Source: Hoplostethus atlanticus
Lineage: Eukaryota > Chordata > Actinopteri > Trachichthyiformes > Trachichthyidae
Assembly (NCBI GenBank): GCA_034670405.1
Contig: JAXDDX010000040.1
Span: forward strand, 2,783,501 to 2,847,500
Direction: 5' to 3'
Length of the DNA stretch: 64,000 nucleotides
In this document: in pieces, positions 54,926 through 64,000 of the stretch
How the letters are laid out: the number at the start of each line of letters is the position of its first letter
How positions within the stretch are numbered: the stretch's first letter is position 1
Program-made: the position numbers and the translations under genes
Notes under the pieces: model-generated
What the model saw: the letters and a program-made list of their open reading frames with translations, nothing else
Database searches by the model: none
What the model was told of the DNA's origin: nothing

Positions 54926-56978
54926 AAACAGAGACTTGACATTTATTTCTAATATCTAATATCACGTTTATTTGTGCTTTTTCCTGCTTTTTTTGCTGCC
55001 TAGTAAAGCAGAACTGATATAAAATATACCATAAAAGCAACTTATATAAATTTAAAAAGATATATTTATATTCTTAGTAGGGGGTGATCAGTCTTTTCTC
55101 TTGACCTTAAAGATCTTTCTGTTACATTTTCACACAAAAGGCTTCTGTGCAAAGTCACAGTTGTTGTCATAGCCCTGTTTCTCCAGCGTTGCCTGCTGTA
55201 TCAACTATAGTGTTAAATGACAATAACACCCTGCTAGGAGAGGCTTTAGTGAAGTTGTCCAGTCTGTAGTTAGGAGTTAGTTAGTTTTGCTAAGCTATGG
55301 TTAGATAGGACAGTCAATGTTATCACTGTGTGCTGCCCGTCTACATTGCCAGTGTTCACAGGCTTCATCACAGCCAAAGCCAGGTGCCTGAAAATAGACC
55401 GACCTGCAAGGGGTGAAGGCACCGTAAAACAGGGTCAACCTGCTGGACACACACACACTCACACTGAGCCACGGTCAGAAGCCGAGTGTGTTTGTTTGTT
55501 TTTTCTGTCTTTGTCACACATTTCCTGTTGTGAAATGCGTCATTGCTTCCTGCTCGTCCCTCCAGTGGACCACGAACCTGAGAAACCACCGCTGACTAAC
55601 CACAACCACCACCCCCGGCCTCCCCTCTCTCTCTCTGTTTGGGGTGAAGGTGACTCCTCTGAAGAGTTTTCATAATGCTCACCTTGCTCACTTCCTCCTA
55701 GGATTTGATGGGCTTGATCGTTATCCGCTTTATTGGCAAGTTTTTCCTAATCACAAAAAGCTCTTGGAATGAAAAGGTGGCCTACCGGTTGTTATGAATA
55801 AGCCAAATCCTCATCTGAAATTCTTTTGTTGTTTAGTTTACAGAACTGAGAGTTGATAGACGAATAGATGAGTTGATAGATGTGTTGTTTTTCAGGTTGT
55901 TCAGGTTAGAGAAGAGGGCACTAGAGAATTGAAACCAAAGCATTTGTGGTGGCAGCTCCGTGGGTTGGGTCTCTGTTGTTTTTATCCAATCAGGGGTCAA
56001 TGTCCGCTGGGACCAAGGCCACTGATATGACAGACCAACTGGTGTCGCATACAGTACACACACACACACACACACACCATACATTAAAGCACCTTGTTCC
56101 TGTCTGGACCCTCTGAGCGCTGCCTCATCCTGTTAGGCTTGTCAATTTTAGGACAGTCAATTTCTCTTCAGGAAATTCTATTAAAAAAATAAAATCCAAA
56201 CATCCCTTTCTCTCTGATTCGCTCCTCCTCGTCCTCCTGCTCCCATTGCCTCACGTGTTGCTGTTTGCTGTTTGTGCCATTCAGTCACTCAGTTACTAAG
56301 TGCTAGAAAATACAGGGAGGCAAATTGCTCCCAGTCATAGACTTCCCCTATAATTAGGCCTATACAGGCTAGTTGACCATAGTCAGCTGTGGTAGTATGG
56401 TAGTCATCTCTTCCTTTCAGCTGGAGGTGACCCCCCCTCCCCCCACCCCCCCCCTCCCCCTGGGTCCATCAGCAGGCTTTGTGGTTTGCAGAGATAGATA
56501 AAACACACATACAAATACACTCCTTCCCATTCTGTCTCTTTCTTTAGTTAACTTGTTACTCACTCACACACACAAACAGTCTTTCTCTCTCTCTCTCTCT
56601 CACGCACACAGAGCGGAGATCATAAGCCATATCATTACCCGCTAATATGGTGGTTGGAAACAGAGAGCCGAATGTGAAACCAGTCAGATTCATAACAACC
56701 CGGCGGTTAGCATAGTTGTATGATAATCTAACCGCACAAGTTTCCAACATGGAATAGAAATATAATTCCTCGGTCCGTTGCCATGGTCTGTGCCGGGGGT
56801 TCGCTTGTCGCTTTTAGAGACATCAGCTATTTCCCCTAACTGCACCGGCAGACGGGTGGAAAGAGAGAGAGACGGAGACAGGCAGTTAGGAAAACAGGCC
56901 GTTAGACGAGCAGAGAGACGAGTAGACAGACAGACTGAGGGATGTTTTTGTTGCCCATAGGAAGTTATTCCTATGACG

Positions 56979-56989
56979 CACACACACAC

Positions 56990-57072
<83 letters not shown>
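56979..57072 (+). repeat. (CA)n microsatellite, 94 bp
   Basis: CA run with one CG interruption near its start. Confidence 0.97.
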
Positions 57073-57076
<4 letters not shown>

Positions 57077-58224
57077 TGCGAGGTCACGGTGCCGCTTGAC
57101 TGCAAGATCAATTCTCACCTCGGTTAGCAGCAGTGTAACGGTTTTACGGCACTGTTTGCACACCCGTTAGTCCCGTGGGGAAGATGGCTTTTAGCTGCTA
57201 GCCCTGCACGGCGTGGCAATGAATGACAATAGCTGCTGTTTTTAGGACGGGAGACTATCTGGGGTGGCAATGTTTGCATTTAGATGGCTCTTCCCAATGC
57301 AGGTCTCTTTCCTGTAAGTGATCTCCATGCGGCGTTGATTCGTTTAGACGCCGTCACCTTTTGACATGATAATATAAAGTATCTAGCTTTTGTGGTTCAT
57401 TTTTTGGAGCCTTTCATTAGCATTATTCCTTTCCAGCCTCCCTCTCCATCTCTCCACCCCCTCATAATATCCATGGCTGGACCGTTGGGTCCGGCAAGGT
57501 AACAGAGAGGGAATAACGAGTGGATCATGGGATTAGTTATCAGCTGAGATGGGTTTATGCGGATGAGGTGCCAGTGAGACCTGTGTGTGTGTGTGTGTGC
57601 TTTTGTGTGCACACAGCTCATGCATGGGTGTTATAACACTGTGTTTTATTGTGTTGAGCCGGACAGAGATCCCATCGTTCCCAGAACAATAGCGTCGTTT
57701 TTTGTGTTTATGCGATTACTTGTAGTATAGCAATCATGTTTAAGGGTGTGTGACGGAGGTTTGCCTACAGCAGCGGGGATGGAGTTCATGGTTATGGTTC
57801 TCTAGACACTTTTTAGACCGTAACGCCACATTGGGACGTCTGGCCTCTCCTTGTATAGCCAATGACAGGAAGTCCAGCCAAAGTTTGGACATGTTTTTAA
57901 AAAACAGGTCTTTTATTGTGGGTTTGAAAAGGCTCTAAATTTGGCCTAAAAAGGACTTGAGGCCTGGCAAGGGTAATGACAAGGTAACAGCATGCTAAAC
58001 CTGAGGCGTCTGAGGTTTCTGCAAACAGCTGTTTCTTTCCGACTTGCCTCAACTCTGTTTCTGGTCAAGTCTGTCTTTAGGATGTGTTTCTGACTGGACA
58101 ATGCACACACAGAGACATTTCTATAATTATCTATAGTTATTGCACTGCGACTGGCCTTGTTTTCAGTGAGCGGTCTGGCGGTAGGCCTGATTTTTTTCCC
58201 CCCCTTGACAGAGTTGCTGTTCTT

Positions 58225-58527
58225 ACACTGCAAAAAATGTCCATCTTAACAAGACATTTAGTGTGACATCTAGTCTTAAAATCTTATTTTTCATACACAT
58301 ATTCCCAGTAGGGTGAGGTGATTCCACTTGTTTCCAATGCAGTTTCTTGTGTTTCAGGGATTTTCAACAACTTGAAACAATGCAGATCACCCAAATAGTA
58401 TAAAGAAAAAGATGCTTGATTTAAAAACAATCCTAATTTTATCTCACCCCACTGGCAGATTTTATTCACAGATTTGTAGACCATACCAGATGAAATGACT
58501 TGTTGAGATGGAAATTTTTTGCAGTGT
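58225..58527. mobile_element. non-autonomous TIR DNA element (MITE), about 303 bp
   Basis: Terminal inverted repeats of 35 bp with three differences: the left begins ACACTGCAAAAAATGTCC and the right, reversed, ACACTGCAAAAAATTTCC. The inside is AT-rich with no coding frame. The flanks (TTCTT on the left, TTTCTG on the right) show no clear target-site duplication, so the superfamily (hAT, Harbinger or other) is left open. Size and form are typical of MITEs. Confidence 0.85.
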
Positions 58528-59542
58528 TTTCTGTAGCGCTCCACTCTGACTTATAGGCTGAATATTTCTGTAGGAAGTGTCAGTGGTTGGCTCTGGTCAG
58601 GTCTGTGGTTTTTTTGGCTTTGCTGTGCAATGTTGCAAATCCCCTCCCACCCCCACCACCGAAACCTCCCACCCCCACCCTGCAGTCTCGTAGCACTGCC
58701 TGAATTTTCCAGAGGGTTTCTCCTGTAGGTGACGCACCAGTGTAGCAATATTGGACTTTACAATTGGGAAGGTTTTGTGAATATCAGCTCAAAGTTCCCA
58801 AGTTCAGTAAGTTCAGTAATTGGGGGCCAGATCGCCCCAGTTGAGCACCAACATGTGTGAATAGCAGCACCATTATTAAACTACAGGTCCACACAGTCAG
58901 TAGCTGCCTAAGATAGCTCTGAATGATAATAAACTCAGATGACGCACACACACACACACAGACAGTCCAGGCCCATTTGTATGTCATCTATTAAAAGCCC
59001 AAACATTCAGGACAGGTGTGTGTGTGTGTGTGTGTGTGAGTGTGTCTCTCTGCCCCTTGAGAGTTGGACAGTGTTGACCCCCTTTTTCTGTGGCACACTG
59101 ACACGACAATCCACACGTCCTAACCCTGATAATGTCAGCACCTCCATCCTAGGCACATGCTGCGGGTCCTATCGCGTTTCACCGAGACGTGACACAGCTT
59201 CCGTCCTCCTGTAAACCATATCGAACTGAACAGTCGCTCTTCTTTTGCCAGTGAGTTTTTCATTTTTCCTTTGTTGCGCTTGCACCATTCAGACGGTGTT
59301 TTCATAATAGTAGGTTGTGTAATCCGCTTTATCCCCTAAATGTATTCCTTAGAGGTTTGCTTTTAGGCTTTTGGTAACGTCAGGGTAGCGCAGTGTTTGT
59401 GCATTATTATTTTTTGGGTTGCAAATCTATTTAATATAAGCTGGTCTATTCTGGTAGACAACTCTTTGGTGTGTCACATGGTCAAGATGAAAGCAAGCGT
59501 GCATACACATATCTATGTGCTTGAAGTACCTGAAAGCAGCTC

Positions 59543-59546
59543 TGTG

Positions 59547-59612
<66 letters not shown>
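59543..59612 (+). repeat. (TG)n microsatellite, 70 bp
   Basis: GT run with one CG interruption, 150 bases before the TATA-like block at 59761. Confidence 0.97.
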
Positions 59613-59615
<3 letters not shown>

Positions 59616-59760
59616 CCTAGTGTAAGTTGTCAGGCTTGCTTTTTGTCTCTCTGGTGCTGGCCTGCTGTTAAAGGGGTTTAAGAGAGAGAGAGGAGGAGAG
59701 AAAAGGAGGGATGGGGGGAGGAACAGGGTCACATGCTGAGGGAGACAGGAAGGAAGACTG

Positions 59761-59923
59761 CTATAAAAAGACTAATTAAAAATGTGTGGATGGATATGTT
59801 GTAGTTGGTGGTGGAGGTGATGAGGAGGAGGAGCAGGGGAGAGAGACGGGCTTACTGACTCTGGGTGTGACGTAACCCTGGAGTGTAATGGTGTAAACGG
59901 AGAGAAGAAGAGCACAGGGACCG
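59761..59923 (+). promoter_or_regulatory. fam110a: TATA box and candidate first exon upstream of fam110a
   Basis: CTATAAAAAG at 59761-59770 is a near-consensus TATA box. A purine-rich leader ends in a strong donor GACCG|GTGAGT at 59923/59924. An acceptor (TACCCTCTCCAG, ending at 60924) lies 1 kb further on. Together these could form an alternative non-coding first exon of fam110a. Confidence 0.35.
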
Positions 59924-60571
59924 GTGAGTCGGGGGAAGGAGAACATTGTTTTGGATGAAGAGAGGAGGAGGAGAAAGAGGGAGAAATAGATGAACAGAGC
60001 TTGTGTGAGGAAATAGAGAGAGATGTAGTAGTAATTGTGTACTGGGGTATAGAAACGGGTAGAAAGCGTCTCTATTCTCTCTGTCTTTGTTTCAATTCTT
60101 TATTTCAGCCTGTTATTTCAGTGATCACTATGAGGCTGATCTGGAGTGGGACTGTGATTGTTGTGCTGATTGCTGAGAGGGTAATTCAGCGTAATACACG
60201 TGATGTATTCATGCTATGAAAGCTGTGCTGATTGCTTCAGGTAGGCACAGGGGCCCTACGTATTGTTTGGGCACTGTGGACGCCGACCAAACGCCTGTAA
60301 AGAAAATGATCTTGCATTGTTAACTGTCTCTCTGCTGCTCACACACCTTCTGTGGTGATAAACAAAGAACAAGAGGAACAGTTGTGAGGGTTTTGAACAG
60401 TTTCACAGTGTTTTCACAAGACCCTACTGAGCTGATGTAAAAGATTGCAGCTGTTTCGCCGTTGCCCTCTTCTCCTTCGCTCCCCCTTTCCCCCTTTCCC
60501 CCTTTTCAAAGAATTTTCATTTGAATGAAAACCCAGTGCCAGTGTTTTGTTGTGCTCGGAGGGGGAGGGGT

Positions 60572-60731
60572 CCAATTGGTCAGAATCCCTTTCGACACGG
60601 ACCAATGAGAGCATGGCTCCCGCCTTTCGCCCCGCCCCCTCTGCCCTGCTGAGGCTCCCGGTCTGACATGTGATTGGCTGGCTGGGAGGAGCCAGCCGTG
60701 GTATTAAAGCCTGTCCCGTCTGCTCCACTTC
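60572..60731 (+). promoter_or_regulatory. fam110a: fam110a proximal promoter
   Basis: Three CCAAT boxes (60572-60576 on +, 60602-60606 on +, and ATTGG at 60673-60677, i.e. on -), a GC box (CCGCCCC, 60632-60638) and a TATA-like TATTAAA (60702-60708). An initiator-like TTCACTG follows, placing the start near 60732, 30 bases after the TATA-like box. This arrangement of CCAAT boxes is typical of cell-cycle-regulated (NF-Y) promoters, which suits FAM110A. Confidence 0.65.
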
Positions 60732-61373
60732 ACTGTAGAAAAGAGTCCCGTCTGTCTGCCGGAGGAGTGTGTGTGTGAGTGTGTGTGTGTGTTTCAGTGT
60801 GTGTATGCTTTTGTTGATCACACAGAAAAAGACAGAGAGAGTGCGAGGAGGCTGCTGTTTGTCTTTGCTCTGCCTTTATCTGACTTGGACTTTCTGTCCA
60901 TCTCTTTTTTTTTACCCTCTCCAGGACTGCAGACCTCTTCAGTTGAGTTGCCGACAAGCTTTTTGTGTCAGAGCGCAGCCGGACAGGCAGACAGCTTGAC
61001 AGACGAGTTGGAAAGGGATCGTAAAGGAGATTGAAAAGGCTCCTGTGTTGCCGGTATCATCGCTGACTGGCAGTCTGCCCCTTCCTGTCTTATCAGTCCA
61101 CCAGACCTGTGATCTGGTTAAAGTGCCCCGTCGGCCGTACTGTGACCGCTGACCCCATCCGCGGTCTAACCCCTTGTGGGTCACCACCGAGCTAATAGAG
61201 GTGGCCTGGCTGGGCCCGATGTGGAATTTGACCCCGACTGATCCCGTCCCACAAGTAGCCTTTGACTGAGCCCGGACTGGGAAGAGGAAGGATAAAAGAG
61301 CAAGAGGGGCGACGGAGAAGAAAAGAGGAAGAAAAGGAGACAACCGAGAGCAGCAGCAGGAGCAGAGCGACCG
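60732..61373 (+). other. fam110a: fam110a non-coding 5' exon(s)
   Basis: Runs from the inferred start to a donor CCG|GTAAGG at 61373/61374. An acceptor-like TTTACCCTCTCCAG ending at 60924 suggests that the part 60925-61373 can also be joined to another upstream exon. Upstream ATGs are present, including a 65-codon frame from about 60805, so translation may be damped by uORFs. The intron to the coding exon is 384 bp. Confidence 0.5.
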
Positions 61374-61727
61374 GTAAGGAAGTTAAAGGGGCTCTGGGGG
61401 TGGGAGGGTGGGAGGAGGAGGAGAGGGGGAAGAAAAGACAGAATACAAAAGAGCTATTTTCTTAGGCTTAGGGAGGACATGTGGGAGCTCTAAAGGACAT
61501 TGGTTGACCATTACAGCCCCGGTCTCTCCCACCTCTCCTCCTGTCAGGTCTGTCTGTCTCTCTCTGTATCCCCTCTTGTCTCCGTCATTCTGGTTACATT
61601 ACTTTAAATATAACATGGGGAATAAAGAAAGCTTTCTCTTTTTCTTCCTCTCCTGTGTTTCTCTCTGCAGCTGTGTTGTGTTTTGTTATTTGGCACCAAG
61701 CAGATCATTTAGACTGACAGAAACTCG

Positions 61728-61758
<31 letters not shown>

Positions 61759-61767
61759 CCCTCCAGG

Positions 61768-63171
61768 ATGCCGGTGGAGACCCTGCGGCCCTCAGATGGC
61801 CGCCTGGTCGGGGTTCCCTTCACCTCCGCCATGCCCTTCCGCATCCTCAACAAGGGCCCAGACTACTTCCGTCGCCAGGCCGAGCCCGGGGCCCGTAAAC
61901 TGAGCGCCGTGGAGCGCCTGGAGGCAGACAAGGCCAAGTACGTCAAGAGTCAACAGGTGGTCCTCACCCGCCAGGCTCCGGTCAAACCTCCAATCATCCG
62001 CAAACCCCTCCTTCCCCCGGGGAAGATGCTCCACTGTCAGATCAGCACGCCTCCAGCGCGGAAAGTTCCCCGCCGCCCGGCTGACGCCGAGAACGGAGGA
62101 GGGAGAGAGGGAGTCGGAGGGAGGAGAGGACCCGCTCTTAACTTGGATATTCTGAATAACCTGATCAATAATGTGTGTGACGGACCGGTGGCCTGCTCGC
62201 AGTCCTCCTCCTCCCCCTCCCCCTCGGCTTCCTCCCCTTCGTCAGGGGCTAAGAGCATCGGCAGCAGTCTGTCAGCGGAGCACGAGAGGAGCGGTCGTCT
62301 CCTCAACAACCTCAAACTGTTGAATCACGGCACCCCCAACTCCTCGTCCACCTCCTCCTGCACCTCCTCTCCCCTCAACAACAACCTCCAGACCCCTCCA
62401 GTGGAGCCCAGCCGTCGCCCGCCCCCCGTTCCAGCCCGGGCGCCCCGTATTGCGGTTCCAGCACCCTATAGCTCCCCTAACTCTGTGACAGTGCGGAGGG
62501 TGGATGTTCGGCCTCAGGCTGAGGTAAGGAAGCCCCAGAGGCCCCAGCTCCAGCCCCAGATCAAGCCCAGACAGACTGCCCAGCCCCAGGCCCCCCCACC
62601 TCCTCCACCCCAGCACAATCAACCCAAACCTCACCATCAGCCCCACGCCACCTCCCAGGCCCTGCCCTCACCCCCGGCCTACCTGCCGCCCAGTCCCATG
62701 CTGGTCCGAGCAGGCATGATCCCCCCGGCCTCCCCTGCTTTCACACGTCTATCCAACGCCAGCTCCAGGGGATCCGCCCGCAAGCACCCGTCGCTGCACC
62801 GGTCCAAGTCAGACCTGAGCGACCGCTACTCCCGCGCCACGGCCGACCTGGAGCGCTTCTTCAACTACTGCGGGCTGGACCCAGGCGAAGTGGAGGGCAT
62901 GGGCGGCGTGGAATGCTTCACCAGGGCCAACTCGGACATCGTCTCCGTCTCCAAGCTCCGCAGCGTCAGCACGCCCAGCTCCGAGTGCGGGGACGGAGGC
63001 AACCGGGCGAGGGAGGACGGCGGAGAGGAGGACGACGAGGACGGGCCCGCCAGGGCCAGCGAGCGGGTCCCGTACGGCATCTCCGTCATCGAGAGGAACG
63101 CCCGCGTCATCAAGTGGCTGTACGGCATCCGCCAGGCGCGAGACACTAGCAGTGCCGTGTCTAACGTATAG
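61768..63171 (+). CDS. fam110a: FAM110A, centrosome/spindle-pole associated protein
   Basis: FAM110 proteins sit at centrosomes and spindle poles and act in cell-cycle progression. The whole coding region is in one exon, as in the family, after an acceptor CTCTCAG ending at 61757. The product is 467 residues. The N-terminal conserved block is at about 18-75 (ILNKGPDYFRRQAEP, then KLSAVERLEADKAKYVKS). A short LDILNNLINNVCD motif follows at 127-138. Residues 143-340 are low-complexity Ser/Pro/Gln, including TVRRVDVRP at 241-249, which favours FAM110A over B, C and D. The C-terminal block is at 343-457 (LHRSKSDLSDRYSRA, LERFFNYCGLDP, RVPYGISVIERNARVIKW). It is longer than human FAM110A (about 295) because of the Ser/Pro/Gln linker. 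The ATG at 61768 gives MPVETL, the family start; the open frame extends 120 codons upstream only through intron and CT repeat. Confidence 0.9.
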   Translation: MPVETLRPSDGRLVGVPFTSAMPFRILNKGPDYFRRQAEPGARKLSAVERLEADKAKYVKSQQVVLTRQAPVKPPIIRKPLLPPGKMLHCQISTPPARKVPRRPADAENGGGREGVGGRRGPALNLDILNNLINNVCDGPVACSQSSSSPSPSASSPSSGAKSIGSSLSAEHERSGRLLNNLKLLNHGTPNSSSTSSCTSSPLNNNLQTPPVEPSRRPPPVPARAPRIAVPAPYSSPNSVTVRRVDVRPQAEVRKPQRPQLQPQIKPRQTAQPQAPPPPPPQHNQPKPHHQPHATSQALPSPPAYLPPSPMLVRAGMIPPASPAFTRLSNASSRGSARKHPSLHRSKSDLSDRYSRATADLERFFNYCGLDPGEVEGMGGVECFTRANSDIVSVSKLRSVSTPSSECGDGGNRAREDGGEEDDEDGPARASERVPYGISVIERNARVIKWLYGIRQARDTSSAVSNV

Positions 63172-63710
63172 ACGGACAAGAGACGTTGAGAGAAAAGGAC
63201 AGGAGGTTAACATGGGAAAGACAGGGGAGCAGTAGGAGGAGAGGTACTGGAACAAGGACCCAGATCGTTTCTCTGCAGGCTTCTTATTTATTGAGTATTC
63301 CCAGAGGCCACTGAGGGGCCAGTCTTTGGTATATATATATATATTTTTCTCTTTGTATGTATACATGAATCTGAAGAAGGGAAGCCGGTTGTCCATTTGT
63401 TTATCTTCTGCTGCCTTACATCACATTTAAGGATAATCCAGTAGTTGTCAGTTTTTCTGTTGCCTGCGACGCATCACACTTGTTTTGGACATCATGCAGC
63501 AGCGAGTTTCTACCTGGGCTGCAGGTCAGGACTGCTTCCCCCCCCAACGGCAAAATGGACAATGCAGTTCCCTTCTCTTCTGGACGAACAATGTCGGTAT
63601 TTGAAAGCAATAATAGACTTGTGTAAATGATGACGGGGAGGATGACGGCAGAGGATCTTTATTATTGTGGTTCCTCATACCAAGGTACTAAGTGTGTGTG
63701 TGTGGGTGGA

Positions 63711-63751
<41 letters not shown>

Positions 63752-64000
63752 ATGTGTGTGTGTGTACCAGAGAACTACCCTGCACAAGGCCGCACTGGAA
63801 CGCAGCTAAAAAAGAGACTCTTACGATGCACGACGACGACGACATCGACTCTGGCCTCTGTATGTGTGACTGTTGACCCCGCCAGGGAGAGAACTAACAT
63901 TGATACTGTGAAAACTCACACCAAAAGGCTTCCATAAACTCATTTGTATTTTCAAAAACCTTTGGCTGTAAGACTGTTATTATACGAATTGCCGTCAGCA
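63172..64000 (+). other. fam110a: fam110a 3' UTR (runs off the window)
   Basis: No poly(A) signal AATAAA was found before the window end, so the 3' UTR probably continues. It holds an AT run near 63330-63345 and a GT tract at 63712-63766. Confidence 0.6.

Noticed and set aside
61408-61767. Upstream extension of the fam110a frame by 120 codons
   Set aside because: Runs through an intron and a CT repeat ending in a splice acceptor; the family starts at MPVETL (61768).
62809-63396. 195-codon frame on - opposite fam110a
   Set aside because: Antisense shadow of a GC-rich coding exon; no homology, no promoter or splice support.

Overview
The window is vertebrate nuclear DNA, almost certainly from a teleost fish. 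Three intron-bearing genes can be read, all with fish-like proteins: bcl2l1 (Bcl-xL) on +, cox4i2 (cytochrome c oxidase subunit 4 isoform 2) on -, and fam110a on +. The intervening DNA carries very many CA/GT microsatellites and short repeats of types common in teleosts. No bacterial, plasmid or phage features are present, and no LTR or virus-like element was recognised.

Layout. 1-2324: upstream, non-coding, with a diverged local duplication. 2544-18742: bcl2l1, two coding exons separated by a 15.5 kb intron full of microsatellites, pyrimidine tracts and repeat remnants. The first coding exon holds one extra C inside the BH1 region, which breaks the frame in an otherwise intact 232-residue protein. 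18743 to about 22175: probable 3' UTR and tail. 22970-24633: cox4i2, four coding exons on -, complete, 176 residues, convergent with bcl2l1. This tail-to-tail pair matches the COX4I2/BCL2L1 arrangement known in mammals. 24634-60540: a 36 kb stretch with no recognisable coding gene. It holds SINE-like copies, a clear TIR element, a fold-back element, a two-copy unnamed repeat, large purine and CA/GT tracts, and several promoter-like blocks ending in strong splice donors. 60541-63171: the fam110a promoter (CCAAT, GC and TATA-like boxes), a non-coding 5' exon and a single coding exon for 467 residues; its 3' UTR runs to the window end.

Roles. Bcl-xL is an anti-apoptotic protein of the outer mitochondrial membrane. 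Cox4i2 is a regulatory, often hypoxia-linked, inner-membrane subunit of complex IV. Fam110a is a centrosome and spindle-pole protein. The genes are not an operon; neighbourhood reflects conserved chromosome history (bcl2l1-cox4i2) plus a linkage to fam110a that differs from the human arrangement.

I see no novel multi-gene system. The points most worth checking are the bcl2l1 single-base frame break, a pair of CTCF-like motifs inside a cox4i2 intron, the candidate alternative first exons before fam110a, and the repeat families.
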